From Candidatus Nitrosacidococcus sp. I8 (lineage in GTDB: Bacteria > Pseudomonadota > Gammaproteobacteria > Nitrosococcales > Nitrosococcaceae): 64,000 nt of DNA. The position numbers and the translations under genes are program-made. The stretch is from positions 930,001-994,000 of the forward strand of contig NZ_OX241534.1 in assembly GCF_945836005.1 (NCBI RefSeq). The letters run 5' to 3'. The notes beneath the pieces were generated by a model. The model searched no databases, was not told the origin of the DNA, and worked only from the letters and a program-made list of their open reading frames with translations. Shown piece after piece: positions 1 through 9,069 of the stretch. Position 1 is the stretch's first letter. Each line of letters begins with the position of its first letter.

Positions 1-607
1 GATAAGGTAGATTCGGAGCACGATTATCCCACTCACTCATTAAGTGATTTTCCATAAGTTGAAAAGCGCGTTTTAAAATAGAAATATCGGTAAATTCAGC
101 AGGGAAAGAATAAGTATCTGGAAAAAATCTACCTTCAGGATGGATATTTGAATATCCTAAGTACTCCATAATTTCAGTAGGTCCACTCTGAATTAGAGTA
201 TGCTGTAGATAAGGAGTGTTATTAATTGCATTTATTAGCTGAATAAAAGTCCAACCCTCAATAATAGTAAAACTATGCTGTACAACTTTTCCATTTACAA
301 TTTGCGCTAAGAAAGAAGGAGGTGTAGTTTCGGAAGGAATATAGTATTCGCCTGCTTTTATTGCTTGAGTTTTTCCCTTCCAGCGAGTAAATAAAGAAAA
401 ATATAGAGGATGTGTGAGTAGTAATCCTTGGTCATATAACTCTTTAGCTATAGAGCGAGCGGTTGCTCCTTTAGGTATCTCAAAATAAGAGCCGCCTTCC
501 TCTACTTTAAGAAATGTATTAATAAATTTATGATATTCGAATTTAATCCATACCCCTAAAGATAATATAATAGATAGAAAAAAAAAGAAGAGTCTTTTTT
601 TACTCAT
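1..607 (-). CDS. mltG: Endolytic transglycosylase MltG (YceG-like), N-terminal part
   Basis: MltG is an inner-membrane lytic transglycosylase that cuts nascent peptidoglycan strands. I translated it by hand from ATG at 607; the frame stays open to position 1, so the C-terminal part lies outside the window. The 202 visible residues begin MSKKRLFFFFLSIILSLGVW, a short basic N-terminus plus one membrane anchor (about residues 5-22), then a LysM-like region (FEIPKGATARSIAKEL) and the family motif EGRFFPDTY at about 158-166. The catalytic Glu region is expected beyond the window edge. The start codon overlaps the pabC stop by 8 bp (ATGAGTAA), which suggests translational coupling. The pabC-mltG order matches E. 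coli pabC-yceG. Confidence 0.9.
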   Translation of the reverse strand, partial: MSKKRLFFFFLSIILSLGVWIKFEYHKFINTFLKVEEGGSYFEIPKGATARSIAKELYDQGLLLTHPLYFSLFTRWKGKTQAIKAGEYYIPSETTPPSFLAQIVNGKVVQHSFTIIEGWTFIQLINAINNTPYLQHTLIQSGPTEIMEYLGYSNIHPEGRFFPDTYSFPAEFTDISILKRAFQLMENHLMSEWDNRAPNLPY

Positions 608-1430
608 AACCCTCTATCCACATCTGAATAAGATTTTGAATATCTCTAGTTTTAGTACTGATTGGATAAGATATTTCCTCTAAATGACGTACTGGCCATA
701 GACCAATTAAACTATTACAAACAAATACTTCTTCTGCCTGTTTTAAGTCATTTAAACTTATTGGTTTAACGATAGTTTTTATTCCTAAAGTAGGCACTCT
801 CTGTAATATAAACTCTCGCATTACTCCGGCAACCCCGCAATTATTAAGATCTGGAGTTTGTAAATAATTTGATGTGAAGATAAAAATATTACTCATAGTT
901 CCAGAAATTACTTGTCCTTTATTATCCAGCATTATCCCCTCTGGAATTTTTGGATCACTCCATTCGCTTCGAGCAAGTATTTGTTCTAGCCGGTTTAAGT
1001 GTTTAATCCCAGAGAGTATTGGGTTATGTCCTAAAGTAGTAGTACAAATCCGAAGTGTAATACCATTTTTGGAGAAATCTATAGGATAATCTGGCCAAGG
1101 ATGGATAGAGAGCACTCGAGTAGGCTTATTATTATGTGGAATACGATAGCCTCTCTGTTCTGATATTCCTCTAGTAAGGATAATCTTCAGAACCCCTTGA
1201 GAAATTTCACTACAGAGTTCTGTTACTTCTTTATCTAAAACCTTTGAATCTAGAACAGGAAATTTTAATCGGTGGCAACTTAATTTTAAGCGATTAAGAT
1301 GAAAATTATAGAAAGGAATCCTTCCCTTATGAATTGCGATGGTCTCGAATAAACCATCCCCATATTGAAATCCTCGATCAGAAAACGAAACTTTAGAAGA
1401 TGGGCTACCGTTAATTAGTGTTTTTTTCAG
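600..1430 (-). CDS. pabC: Aminodeoxychorismate lyase (PabC), non-canonical start
   Basis: PabC is a PLP fold-type IV lyase that converts 4-amino-4-deoxychorismate to p-aminobenzoate and pyruvate for folate synthesis. Hand translation gives LINGSPSSKVSFSDRGFQYG then DGLFETIAI, followed by RGISEQRGYRIP, GIKHLNRLEQILAR (PLP-lysine region), SGTMSNIF, GVMREFIL and CNSLIGLWPV, all typical of PabC. The first standard start (GTG at 1115) would delete about 100 conserved residues. In the open frame upstream, which begins inside the end of fabF, there is no ATG, GTG or TTG. CTG at 1430-1428 (276 aa) and ATT at 1415-1413 (271 aa; E. coli PabC is 269 aa) are the only plausible initiators. The end given is the CTG. 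Translation is probably coupled to fabF. Confidence 0.8.
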   Translation of the reverse strand: MKKTLINGSPSSKVSFSDRGFQYGDGLFETIAIHKGRIPFYNFHLNRLKLSCHRLKFPVLDSKVLDKEVTELCSEISQGVLKIILTRGISEQRGYRIPHNNKPTRVLSIHPWPDYPIDFSKNGITLRICTTTLGHNPILSGIKHLNRLEQILARSEWSDPKIPEGIMLDNKGQVISGTMSNIFIFTSNYLQTPDLNNCGVAGVMREFILQRVPTLGIKTIVKPISLNDLKQAEEVFVCNSLIGLWPVRHLEEISYPISTKTRDIQNLIQMWIEGYE

Positions 1431-1449
1431 AGAAAAACAATAGGTAGGA

Positions 1450-2694
1450 TTAACTAAATTGCTTAAATACTAAAGATCCATTTGTACCACCAAACCCAAA
1501 AGAATTAGATAGTGCAACTTTAACTTCTTTTTCTTGGGATGTACCAATGACATAATTTAATCCTTCACATTTAGGATCAAGGTTAAAAACATTTATGGTG
1601 GGAGGGATAACTTGATCTCTGATGGAAAGTATAGAAAATATCGCTTCTATTCCTCCTGCAGCTCCTAGTAAATGACCTGTCATAGATTTCGTCGAACTTA
1701 CAGCAATTTTTTTTACGAAATTTCCTACAAAAGTCTTAATTGCTAGGGCTTCAATTTGATCACCTACTGGTGTAGAAGTACCATGAGCATTAATATAATC
1801 TAGAGATTCAACATTAATTTGAGCACTTTTAAGTGCACTATTCATACAACGAATTGCACCTTCTCCACTTTCAGGGGGTTGAGTCATATGATATGCATCA
1901 GCACTCATTCCAAACCCTGCAAGTTCTGCATAAATTTTTGCACCCCTGTTTTGAGCATGGTTTAGTTCTTCTAATACTAAAACGCCGGCACCATCGCCTA
2001 GTACAAATCCATCTCGATCTATATCCCAAGGACGGCTTGCAGTTTTTGGATCATCATTACGGGTAGATAAAGCACGAGCAGCTGCAAAACCACCTAAACT
2101 CATTGGAGAAGTAGACATTTCTGCACCACCCGCAATCATTACCTCTGCATCACCTCGTTTAATGATATACATTGCTTCCCCGATATTATGAGTACCTGTT
2201 GAGCATGCAGTCACAATAGCTAAATTAGGACCCTTCATGCCATATATAATGGAGAGGTTTCCTGCAAGCATATTAATAATGCTGCTAGGTACAAAGAATG
2301 GGGAGATTTTTCTTGGTCCTCCATTCAGATAAGTCTCATGGGATAATTCGATGGCATGAAGCCCACCAATACCAGAACCTAGAGCTATCCCAACCCTAGT
2401 TGCGTTCTCTTCGTTAATTTCTAAACCTGAATCGCTAATTGCCTCTTTAGCAGCAGCAATACCATAATGGATAAAAAGATCCATTTTCTTGGAATCCTTA
2501 GAAGGAATATAGCTCTTAGCATCAAATCCTTCAATAGTACCGCCAAAATGGACAGGAAAATGAGTAGCATCAAAATCAGTAATCGGTCTAATCCCGGATT
2601 TACCTTTAAGGATATTACTCCAAGAATCTTTTATATTTAATCCTACTGGGCAAATAATACCCAGTCCAGTAACAACAACTCTTCTATTTATCAA
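1450..2694 (-). CDS. fabF: 3-oxoacyl-[acyl-carrier-protein] synthase II (FabF)
   Basis: FabF is the cytosolic condensing enzyme that elongates acyl-ACP with malonyl-ACP, and controls temperature-dependent unsaturated fatty-acid elongation in enterobacteria. The 414-aa protein has the family's usual length. The Cys-His-His triad is visible: Cys164 in VTACSTGTHN, His in NAHGTSTPVGD (about 304) and His in SMTGHLLGAAGG (about 341). The glycine-rich C-terminus NSFGFGGTNGSLVF is typical of thiolase-fold KAS enzymes. It lies downstream of acpP, separated by a terminator-like hairpin, and its end overlaps the open reading frame used by pabC. Confidence 0.97.
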   Translation of the reverse strand: MINRRVVVTGLGIICPVGLNIKDSWSNILKGKSGIRPITDFDATHFPVHFGGTIEGFDAKSYIPSKDSKKMDLFIHYGIAAAKEAISDSGLEINEENATRVGIALGSGIGGLHAIELSHETYLNGGPRKISPFFVPSSIINMLAGNLSIIYGMKGPNLAIVTACSTGTHNIGEAMYIIKRGDAEVMIAGGAEMSTSPMSLGGFAAARALSTRNDDPKTASRPWDIDRDGFVLGDGAGVLVLEELNHAQNRGAKIYAELAGFGMSADAYHMTQPPESGEGAIRCMNSALKSAQINVESLDYINAHGTSTPVGDQIEALAIKTFVGNFVKKIAVSSTKSMTGHLLGAAGGIEAIFSILSIRDQVIPPTINVFNLDPKCEGLNYVIGTSQEKEVKVALSNSFGFGGTNGSLVFKQFS

Positions 2695-2716
2695 CGGTCT
2701 TTAATATCACTAAACT

Positions 2717-2753
2717 AAAAAAGAAAAAAGGCCGCGCTGATTACCGCACGGCC
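2717..2753 (-). terminator. Hairpin with T-tract between acpP and fabF
   Basis: On the minus strand the 8-bp arms GGCCGTGC and GCGCGGCC (2753-2746 and 2737-2730, one G-U pair) enclose an 8-nt loop and are followed by a T-rich tract (2729-2717). It starts 7 bp after the acpP stop. Within an operon it probably works as a partial terminator, giving more acpP than fabF message. Confidence 0.75.
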
Positions 2754-2759
2754 TATATT

Positions 2760-2999
2760 TTATTTATCTTGACACTCTTTAATATAATCAATCGCTTCTT
2801 GAACTGTAGAAATTTTTTCTGCTTCCTCATCAGGAATTTCGCATTCAAAAGCCTCTTCTAACGCCATCACAAGCTCTACAGTATCTAATGAATCAGCACC
2901 TAAATCATCAACAAAAGATGATTCATTTGTTACTTCTTCAGGATTCACACCTAATTGTTCAACTACAATTTCTTTAACTCGAGATTCTATATCGCTCAT
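2760..2999 (-). CDS. acpP: Acyl carrier protein
   Basis: AcpP carries growing acyl chains on a phosphopantetheine arm in type II fatty-acid synthesis and donates them to PlsX and other acyltransferases. The protein is 79 aa, very acidic, with the modification site [18 protein letters not shown] (Ser37) and the helix II-III recognition region [13 protein letters not shown]. It sits between fabG and fabF, the standard position. A 102-bp gap upstream and a hairpin downstream suggest its own promoter and an abundant short transcript. Confidence 0.98.
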   Translation of the reverse strand: MSDIESRVKEIVVEQLGVNPEEVTNESSFVDDLGADSLDTVELVMALEEAFECEIPDEEAEKISTVQEAIDYIKECQDK

Positions 3000-3101
3000 A
3001 ATAATTTATTTCTCCAAAAATATTTTTTATATAAAAATGATAAGTTTAAAAGTATTCTATTAATTTTAATACTGTCTTAACTGTTTCCTTAATACATCTT
3101 A

Positions 3102-3845
3102 TTAGGCCATACAAAGCCCACCATTGACATTAATTGTTTCTCCTGTAATATATCCTGCCTCAGAGCTTGCAAGAAAGGCAACAGCTGCAGCTATATCTTG
3201 CACATTGCCTAATCTATTTAGTGGGATATTAGATAATAATCCCTCTTTCTGAGAGTTAGTAAGCACGTCAGTCATATCTGTCTCAATAAATCCAGGAGCT
3301 ATAGCATTTACTGTAATACCACGAGCACCTACTTCACGGGCGAGAGATTTAGTAAAACCAATCATTCCAGCTTTTGAAGCTGCATAATTAGTTTGCCCTC
3401 TATTTCCCATAATACCTACTACAGAAGATATATTAATAATACGCCCCCACGAAGATTTAAGCATTCCCCTAATACACCCTTTGGAGAGCCGATAAATCGA
3501 AGTAAGATTAGTATTAATTACTGCTTCCCAATCGCTATCTTTCATTCTCATCAGTAATCCATCTCGAGTAATACCTGCATTATTTACAAGAATAGTAGGA
3601 ATACCTATTTGCTCTGAAATTAATGTAAGAGCTTGATCAATAGATTCTGATTGAGAAACATCTAGAATAATACCTCTACCAGACCAGCCATTTTCTCTTA
3701 TAAATGAATCAATTTTATCTACACCCAATTGCGATGTGGCTGTACCTATGACAACAGCACCTTGTGTAGCTAAGGTTTGAGCTACAGCATAGCCAATTCC
3801 TCGGCTAGCCCCTGTTATTAAGGCAATTTTCCCTTCTAAGCTCAT
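3102..3845 (-). CDS. fabG: 3-oxoacyl-ACP reductase (FabG)
   Basis: FabG is the NADPH-dependent short-chain dehydrogenase that reduces 3-ketoacyl-ACP to 3-hydroxyacyl-ACP. The 247-aa protein shows the Rossmann motif TGASRGIG (11-18), NNAG (88-91) and the catalytic Ser141, Tyr154 and Lys158 (INISSVVG and NYAASKAG). The C-terminal end ETINVNGGLCMA is characteristic. Its ATG overlaps the fabD stop by 4 bp, so the two are translationally coupled. Confidence 0.97.
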   Translation of the reverse strand: MSLEGKIALITGASRGIGYAVAQTLATQGAVVIGTATSQLGVDKIDSFIRENGWSGRGIILDVSQSESIDQALTLISEQIGIPTILVNNAGITRDGLLMRMKDSDWEAVINTNLTSIYRLSKGCIRGMLKSSWGRIINISSVVGIMGNRGQTNYAASKAGMIGFTKSLAREVGARGITVNAIAPGFIETDMTDVLTNSQKEGLLSNIPLNRLGNVQDIAAAVAFLASSEAGYITGETINVNGGLCMA

Positions 3846-4786
3846 TTATTTTTCTCAGTAATTTGTAATGCCTTATTAAGGCTATCTATATCAAAAATAG
3901 ATAGCACAGTTACACTCCTATCTATTCTTTTTACCAATCCAGCAAGAACTTTCCCTGGTCCACACTCAATGAATGTGTCCACACCTTGATTTATTAAAAA
4001 GTTAATTATCTCTACCCAGCGTACTGGATGATTAAGCTGGCGTATTAAAGCATCTCGAATATCTTCAGGATTATTATTAATAGCCACATCTATATTGTTT
4101 ACTACTGGAATAGATGGAGAAGTAATAGAAATATTGGCTAAATATTCTTTAAATTTAGTTACTGCTGGTAACATAAGTTGGCAATGAGAAGGAATAGTTA
4201 CAGGTAAGAGTAACGCTTTTGCACCAATACGTTGTGCTTTTTCGATCATCTTATCTACAGCATGCTTATGTCCGGCAACAACTACTTGACCAGGTGCATT
4301 AAAATTAACTGGTTCCACAATTCCATTATTGTTTAATTGCTGGCAGATATCTTTCACTTCTTCATCTTTAAGTCCTAAGATTGCTGCCATTGCTCCTATA
4401 TCTTTTGGCACTGCCTCTTGCATATAAGCAGCTCTATGAGCTACTGCATCTACTGCAATCTCAAACTTTAAGCTATTAGCACAAACCCATGCACTATATT
4501 CACCTAAACTATGACCAGTCATAAATTCAGGAAATTTTCCACCCATGCTACGCCAAATTTGCCAAACAGCCACCCCTCCTGCTAACATCGCAGGTTGAGT
4601 GTGTTCAGTAAGATTTAAACGATCTTTAGGTCCGTTTTGAATAAGGTGCCATAAATCGTAATCTAATACAGTGGATGCTTGTGCAAACACCTCCTTTACT
4701 TTTGGGTACGCATTAGATAACTCAGCAAGCATACCTACGGTTTGTGATCCTTGGCCTGGAAATAAAAAAGCAAGCTTGTCACTCAT
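3842..4786 (-). CDS. fabD: Malonyl-CoA:ACP transacylase (FabD)
   Basis: FabD moves malonyl from CoA to ACP, supplying the elongation unit. The 314-aa protein has the FPGQGSQ motif (9-15), the nucleophile elbow GHSLGEYSA with Ser93, the VNFNAPGQVVVAG segment and the C-terminal ECGPGKVL motif. Length is typical (about 310 aa). It lies 10 bp after fabH and overlaps fabG by 4 bp, so it is inside the fab operon. Confidence 0.97.
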   Translation of the reverse strand: MSDKLAFLFPGQGSQTVGMLAELSNAYPKVKEVFAQASTVLDYDLWHLIQNGPKDRLNLTEHTQPAMLAGGVAVWQIWRSMGGKFPEFMTGHSLGEYSAWVCANSLKFEIAVDAVAHRAAYMQEAVPKDIGAMAAILGLKDEEVKDICQQLNNNGIVEPVNFNAPGQVVVAGHKHAVDKMIEKAQRIGAKALLLPVTIPSHCQLMLPAVTKFKEYLANISITSPSIPVVNNIDVAINNNPEDIRDALIRQLNHPVRWVEIINFLINQGVDTFIECGPGKVLAGLVKRIDRSVTVLSIFDIDSLNKALQITEKNK

Positions 4787-4796
4787 AATACGTATA

Positions 4797-5768
4797 TTAA
4801 TATTTTAATAATGCCGAACCCCAAGTAAAGCCGCCTCCAAAGGCTTCGAGAAATAACTTATCTCCCCTTTTAATTCTACCATCTCGAACTGCTATATCAA
4901 GTGCTAGAGGCACGGAAGCAGCAGAAGTATTCCCATGGGAATCAACAGTGACGACAACTCTTTCCATTGGGAGATTTAGCTTTTTTGCAGTCGCTTCAAT
5001 TATTCTAATATTAGCTTGATGTGGAATTAACCAATCAATTTCCCCCTTATCCATATTATTTGCAGCCAAGGTTTCCTCCACGATCCGCTCTAAAGTACGT
5101 ACAGCTACTCTAAAAACCTCACTGCCTTGCATTTGGATAAATGCTCCCTCTTTTCTTAATTTATGATAATTTTCAGAGATTCCAGCAGGAACAGTAAGTA
5201 ACTGCTGATAATTACCGTCTGCATGCAAATGAGTTGAGATAATTCCAGGATCTTTGCTTGCCTGTAATACGACAGCACCTGCTCCATCGCCAAAAAGTAC
5301 GCAGGTAGTTCGATCTTGCCAATCAATAATTCTAGACAGAGTTTCAGTACCTACAACTAAAGCAGTATGTGCACTTCCCGTATGAATAAATTTTTCAGCA
5401 ATACTTAAGGCATAAATAAATCCAGTGCAAACCGCTTGTATATCAAAAGCAGCTGACCCAGAAATACCTAATTTTTTCTGAAGCAAGCATGCAGTACTAG
5501 GAAAAATCCGATCAGGAGTTGTCGTAGCTACAATAATAAGATCAATATCCGAAGGGGATATCTGGGCTGCTTTTAGAGCATTACGGGAAGCCATCTCAGC
5601 TAAGTCACAAGCAGTTTGCCCTGTATCTGCAATATGTCTTTTTTTTATGCCCGTTCTTTTTGTAATCCACTCATCTGTAGTGTCTACCATCTGCTCTAAA
5701 TCAGCATTAGTAAGTATTTTCTCTGGAAGATATCCTCCAGTACCTATAATACGAGCATAGTTTCTCAA
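4797..5768 (-). CDS. fabH: 3-oxoacyl-ACP synthase III (FabH), probable TTG start
   Basis: FabH starts fatty-acid synthesis by condensing acetyl-CoA with malonyl-ACP. The catalytic Cys lies in DIQAVCTGF; His ([11 protein letters not shown]) and Asn (HGNTSAAS) complete the triad. The longest frame begins with ATG at 5792, inside plsX, but its first eight residues have no family counterpart and it has no good ribosome site. A TTG at 5768-5766 lies about 8 nt after AGAGAGG, overlaps the plsX stop as TTGA, and gives [15 protein letters not shown], the normal FabH N-terminus. That makes a 323-aa protein with Cys114 (E. coli Cys112). I prefer the TTG; the gene itself is certain. Confidence 0.93.
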   Translation of the reverse strand: MRNYARIIGTGGYLPEKILTNADLEQMVDTTDEWITKRTGIKKRHIADTGQTACDLAEMASRNALKAAQISPSDIDLIIVATTTPDRIFPSTACLLQKKLGISGSAAFDIQAVCTGFIYALSIAEKFIHTGSAHTALVVGTETLSRIIDWQDRTTCVLFGDGAGAVVLQASKDPGIISTHLHADGNYQQLLTVPAGISENYHKLRKEGAFIQMQGSEVFRVAVRTLERIVEETLAANNMDKGEIDWLIPHQANIRIIEATAKKLNLPMERVVVTVDSHGNTSAASVPLALDIAVRDGRIKRGDKLFLEAFGGGFTWGSALLKY

Positions 5769-6787
5769 CTGACTTGCCTCTCTACTAACCATGGCTCTAA
5801 GTGAATACTAATGTGTTTAGGTACATCTTTTTGAGCTTCAATAATAGCAATATGAATTGCATGGGCAAAAGCCATAATATCAGCTCCACCATGGCTTTTT
5901 ATGACAACACCATTTAATCCAATCAAATTGGCACCATTATATCGCCTTGGATCCATTTTTTTGCGGAATTTATTGAGAACAGGTAGAGTTAAAAAACCTA
6001 TAAACTTGGTAAGAAAGTTACTATCAAAGGATTCTTTTAAGAAATGTTTAACTAGCTGGGCTACTCCTTCACTAGATTTTAACGCAACATTACCTACAAA
6101 CCCATCGCATACCACTACGTCAGCACTACCCTTATAAATATCATCCCCTTCTACAAATCCAATGTAATTTAAGCGACTTTTAGCTAGCATCTGCCCAGCT
6201 TTTTTAATTTGCTCATTACCTTTAATAAGTTCGGTTCCTATATTCAATAAACCTACTCTAGGGTTGGGTACATTATCAATAGCACTAGCTAACACCGATC
6301 CCATTAGAGCAAATTGATATAGATTCTCAGCACTGGAATCTACATTAGCACCTAAATCAAGCACATAACAATGTCCTAATACGGTAGGTAAAGTAGAAAC
6401 AATCGCTGGCCTATCTATCCCAGGTAAAGTTTTTAATACAAATCGAGCAGTTGCCATTAAAGCACCCGTATTACCCGCACTTACACAAGCGTCTGCTTTT
6501 CCTGATTTAATCAAATTAATAGCTACCCGCATAGAAGAGTCTTTTTTATTGCGCAACGCCTGAGAGGGTAACTCATCCATTTCTACCTTTTGAGAGGCAT
6601 GTTGGATAGTTAGCCGTTCATCAAGTGCTCCTTTATTTGCTATTATTAGATTATAAATTAATTGATGATCCCCTACTAAAATAAGAGTTACATCTTTTAT
6701 TTCAAGAAGTACACTTAATGCGGCAGGGACAACAACTTGGGGGCCATAATCCCCACCCATTGCATCTAGTGCAATTGTAATAGCCAA
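5765..6787 (-). CDS. plsX: Phosphate acyltransferase PlsX
   Basis: PlsX makes acyl-phosphate from acyl-ACP and phosphate for the PlsY route of phospholipid synthesis, acting as a peripheral membrane enzyme. The 340-aa protein begins [20 protein letters not shown], the family signature, and contains [23 protein letters not shown] and [13 protein letters not shown]. It lies 7 bp after rpmF and its stop overlaps the likely fabH start. The rpmF-plsX-fabH order is classic. Confidence 0.97.
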   Translation of the reverse strand: MAITIALDAMGGDYGPQVVVPAALSVLLEIKDVTLILVGDHQLIYNLIIANKGALDERLTIQHASQKVEMDELPSQALRNKKDSSMRVAINLIKSGKADACVSAGNTGALMATARFVLKTLPGIDRPAIVSTLPTVLGHCYVLDLGANVDSSAENLYQFALMGSVLASAIDNVPNPRVGLLNIGTELIKGNEQIKKAGQMLAKSRLNYIGFVEGDDIYKGSADVVVCDGFVGNVALKSSEGVAQLVKHFLKESFDSNFLTKFIGFLTLPVLNKFRKKMDPRRYNGANLIGLNGVVIKSHGGADIMAFAHAIHIAIIEAQKDVPKHISIHLEPWLVERQVS

Positions 6788-6794
6788 AACTAAT

Positions 6795-6989
6795 TTATTC
6801 CTCTTCCTCGGTATTATTCTTTTTTATTATTACTTGTCTTCCCCGATAATAACCATCAGGGGTAATGTGATGTCTACGATGAAGCTCTCCAGATAGAGAG
6901 TCTGTAGATAGGGTAGGACCAGTTAATGCATCATGAGCACGGCGCATACCTTTTCTAGAGGTAGATTTTTTGCTTTTTTGAACAGCCAT
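6795..6989 (-). CDS. rpmF: 50S ribosomal protein L32
   Basis: A small basic ribosomal protein of 64 aa. The start [20 protein letters not shown] is the L32 signature, followed by the conserved [20 protein letters not shown]. It is encoded between yceD and plsX, the usual proteobacterial order linking ribosome and membrane-lipid synthesis. The C-terminal tail is short and acidic (NNTEEEE). Confidence 0.98.
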   Translation of the reverse strand: MAVQKSKKSTSRKGMRRAHDALTGPTLSTDSLSGELHRRHHITPDGYYRGRQVIIKKNNTEEEE

Positions 6990-7017
6990 ATTTAAAAATA
7001 TCCTAATTATTAGTAAG

Positions 7018-7524
7018 TTACTTTAACTTATTTAAAACAGAAAACGAATTTTGCTTATTGTTTAGATTGCTTATAGAAGGACTTTCTCCACTTAAACAAT
7101 TTGATTCTTGCACATGTTTAGGTGCTATAGGAAAAGATAATAATAATTCATCTTCTATTAAATCCCATAAAGAAAGATTATCTAGAGTACTTAATACTAT
7201 AAATTCATAAGGTAATTTATTATATTGATCGATATCCGTATCTTTATAAACCAAACATAATGCTATTTTACTACTTATTCCAGTATTCATTGGCTGTAAA
7301 CACCGCTGACAAGTAAAATATATATTAGCTTTAATATTGCCCTGAATAATTGGAATTCCCTTATTATCGTACCCAAATTTTAAATTTGCCCATACCGATC
7401 CTGTTTTATTTAAAACCTCTTCTATTACTCGTGGCATATTTGCAAATAAAATCTCTCCTTCCAAGGTAGTGCCAGATTTCACTAACTGCCAAGGCAATAC
7501 CTCATTAGGCAAGTATGCTAGCAT
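7018..7524 (-). CDS. yceD: YceD family protein (DUF177)
   Basis: YceD-family proteins are encoded upstream of rpmF and are linked to 23S rRNA accumulation. The 168-aa protein has the family CxxC ([11 protein letters not shown]) and the acidic central segment [15 protein letters not shown], followed by a second Cys (ESNCLSG). It lies 28 bp before rpmF. The family and synteny assignments are firm; the molecular role is poorly known. Confidence 0.88.
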   Translation of the reverse strand: MLAYLPNEVLPWQLVKSGTTLEGEILFANMPRVIEEVLNKTGSVWANLKFGYDNKGIPIIQGNIKANIYFTCQRCLQPMNTGISSKIALCLVYKDTDIDQYNKLPYEFIVLSTLDNLSLWDLIEDELLLSFPIAPKHVQESNCLSGESPSISNLNNKQNSFSVLNKLK

Positions 7525-7549
7525 AAAAAAAGGGGAAATCTAATTCTTA

Positions 7550-9067
7550 CTAGGTAAAATTATGAATTTCAATTGCATTCATGGAATTTGTTTCTAAAGC
7601 AGGAGAAGTAGCTTCCATATGACTTGTAGCATTTAAATCGAAATATTTGGAACTAATATTACCTGCCACATAATCCCCATCAAAGCAAGAAGTATCAAAC
7701 TTTGTAATACTAGGATTATATTTTTGCGCAGCTTCAATTAAATCCGATAAATCTTGATAAATAAGTCTATCGGCACCGAGTAAAATAGCAATTTCTTCTT
7801 CAGATCGATTATAAGCAACTAGATCATTGGCTGCAGGCATATCAATCCCATAAACATTTGGATGACGAACCGGGGGGGATGCAGAGGCAAAGTAAACTTT
7901 TTTAGCTCCAGCATCTCTAGCCATTTGAATAATCTGCTGTGAAGTTGTACCTCGCACAATAGAATCATCTACGAGTAATACATTTTTATCTTTAAATTCT
8001 AAACTAATCGGGTTTAATTTTTGACGAACTGATTTTTTCCTTTGCTTCTGACCCGGCATAATAAATGTTCGTCCAATATATCGATTTTTAATGAATCCTT
8101 CTCGGTATACAACTCCTAAAGCATAAGAGAGCTGCAGAGCAGCACTACGGCTTGTATCTGGAATTGGAATAACCACATCAATATCATGATCCGGCCACTC
8201 TTGTAGAATTTTTCTTGCTAATTTTTCCCCCATACGCATACGAGATTTATGTACAGAAATATTATCAACAATGGAATCTGGGCGAGCTAAATAAACATAT
8301 TCGAAGATACAAGGAGCGTATATAGTACTCTCTACACATTTACGAGTGTAAAAATTGCTATTAGAATCGATGAAAATAGCCTCCCCTGGCTGTATATCTC
8401 GAATAAGATTATATCCAAGAGAATCAATTGCTACGCTTTCAGATGCAATAATATATTCATGTTTATTTTCTAATTCTATAAAGCGGCTACCAAAAGCCAA
8501 TGGGCGGATACCGCAAGGATCTCGAAAAGCTAATATGCCATAACCTGCTATCATAGCAATTGCTGCATATGCACCATGACAACGCTTATAGACTTGAGAA
8601 ACTGCTGTAAATAAATCATCCGGAGTAAGCGCTATTTTATCTAACTGCTGTAATTCATGAGCCAGTACATTGAGTAATACCTCTGAATCAGAATTAGTGT
8701 TTATGTGGCGTTTATCAGACTGAAACAATGCTTGTTTCAATTCTGCTGCATTGGTTAAATTACCGTTGTGAGCGATAGTAATTCCATAAGGAGAATTTAC
8801 ATAGAATGGCTGAGCTTCAGTAGGAGAGGAATTATTGGAAGTAGAATAGTGCACATGACCTATTCCGATACATCCTTTAAGAGTCATCATATGATTAGTG
8901 CGAAATACATCTTTAACGAGGCCGCTACCTTTTCGTAAAAATAATTTACTCCTATCATAAGTGACAATTCCAGCAGCATCTTGTCCGCGGTGCTGTAGTA
9001 TTGTAAGTCCATCATATAGAGCTTGATTTACCGCTTCTGTTGCAACAATTCCGATAACACCGCCCAT
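7550..9067 (-). CDS. purF: Amidophosphoribosyltransferase with Cys1-to-Gly change
   Basis: PurF commits PRPP to purine synthesis: an N-terminal Ntn glutaminase releases ammonia that is channelled to a C-terminal phosphoribosyltransferase. The 505-aa protein is otherwise complete: LQHRGQDAAGI (24-34), HNGNLTN (Asn101, Gly102), NSDSEV (Asp127), PDTSRSAALQ, FIMPGQKQR and the PRPP loop LLVDDSIVRGTTS (about 370). However, the start reads MGGVIGIV, not MCG(I/V)xGI. The codon after ATG is GGC, so the Cys that becomes the N-terminal nucleophile is missing. No upstream start is possible because the cvpA stop is 2 bp away. As written, the enzyme could use free ammonia but not glutamine. It is in an operon with cvpA. 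Confidence 0.95.
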   Translation of the reverse strand: MGGVIGIVATEAVNQALYDGLTILQHRGQDAAGIVTYDRSKLFLRKGSGLVKDVFRTNHMMTLKGCIGIGHVHYSTSNNSSPTEAQPFYVNSPYGITIAHNGNLTNAAELKQALFQSDKRHINTNSDSEVLLNVLAHELQQLDKIALTPDDLFTAVSQVYKRCHGAYAAIAMIAGYGILAFRDPCGIRPLAFGSRFIELENKHEYIIASESVAIDSLGYNLIRDIQPGEAIFIDSNSNFYTRKCVESTIYAPCIFEYVYLARPDSIVDNISVHKSRMRMGEKLARKILQEWPDHDIDVVIPIPDTSRSAALQLSYALGVVYREGFIKNRYIGRTFIMPGQKQRKKSVRQKLNPISLEFKDKNVLLVDDSIVRGTTSQQIIQMARDAGAKKVYFASASPPVRHPNVYGIDMPAANDLVAYNRSEEEIAILLGADRLIYQDLSDLIEAAQKYNPSITKFDTSCFDGDYVAGNISSKYFDLNATSHMEATSPALETNSMNAIEIHNFT

Positions 9068-9069
9068 AA

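Noticed and set aside
600-1115. A 171-aa pabC protein beginning at GTG 1115.
   Set aside because: Conserved PabC sequence continues well upstream in the same frame, so this start would delete the N-terminal domain.
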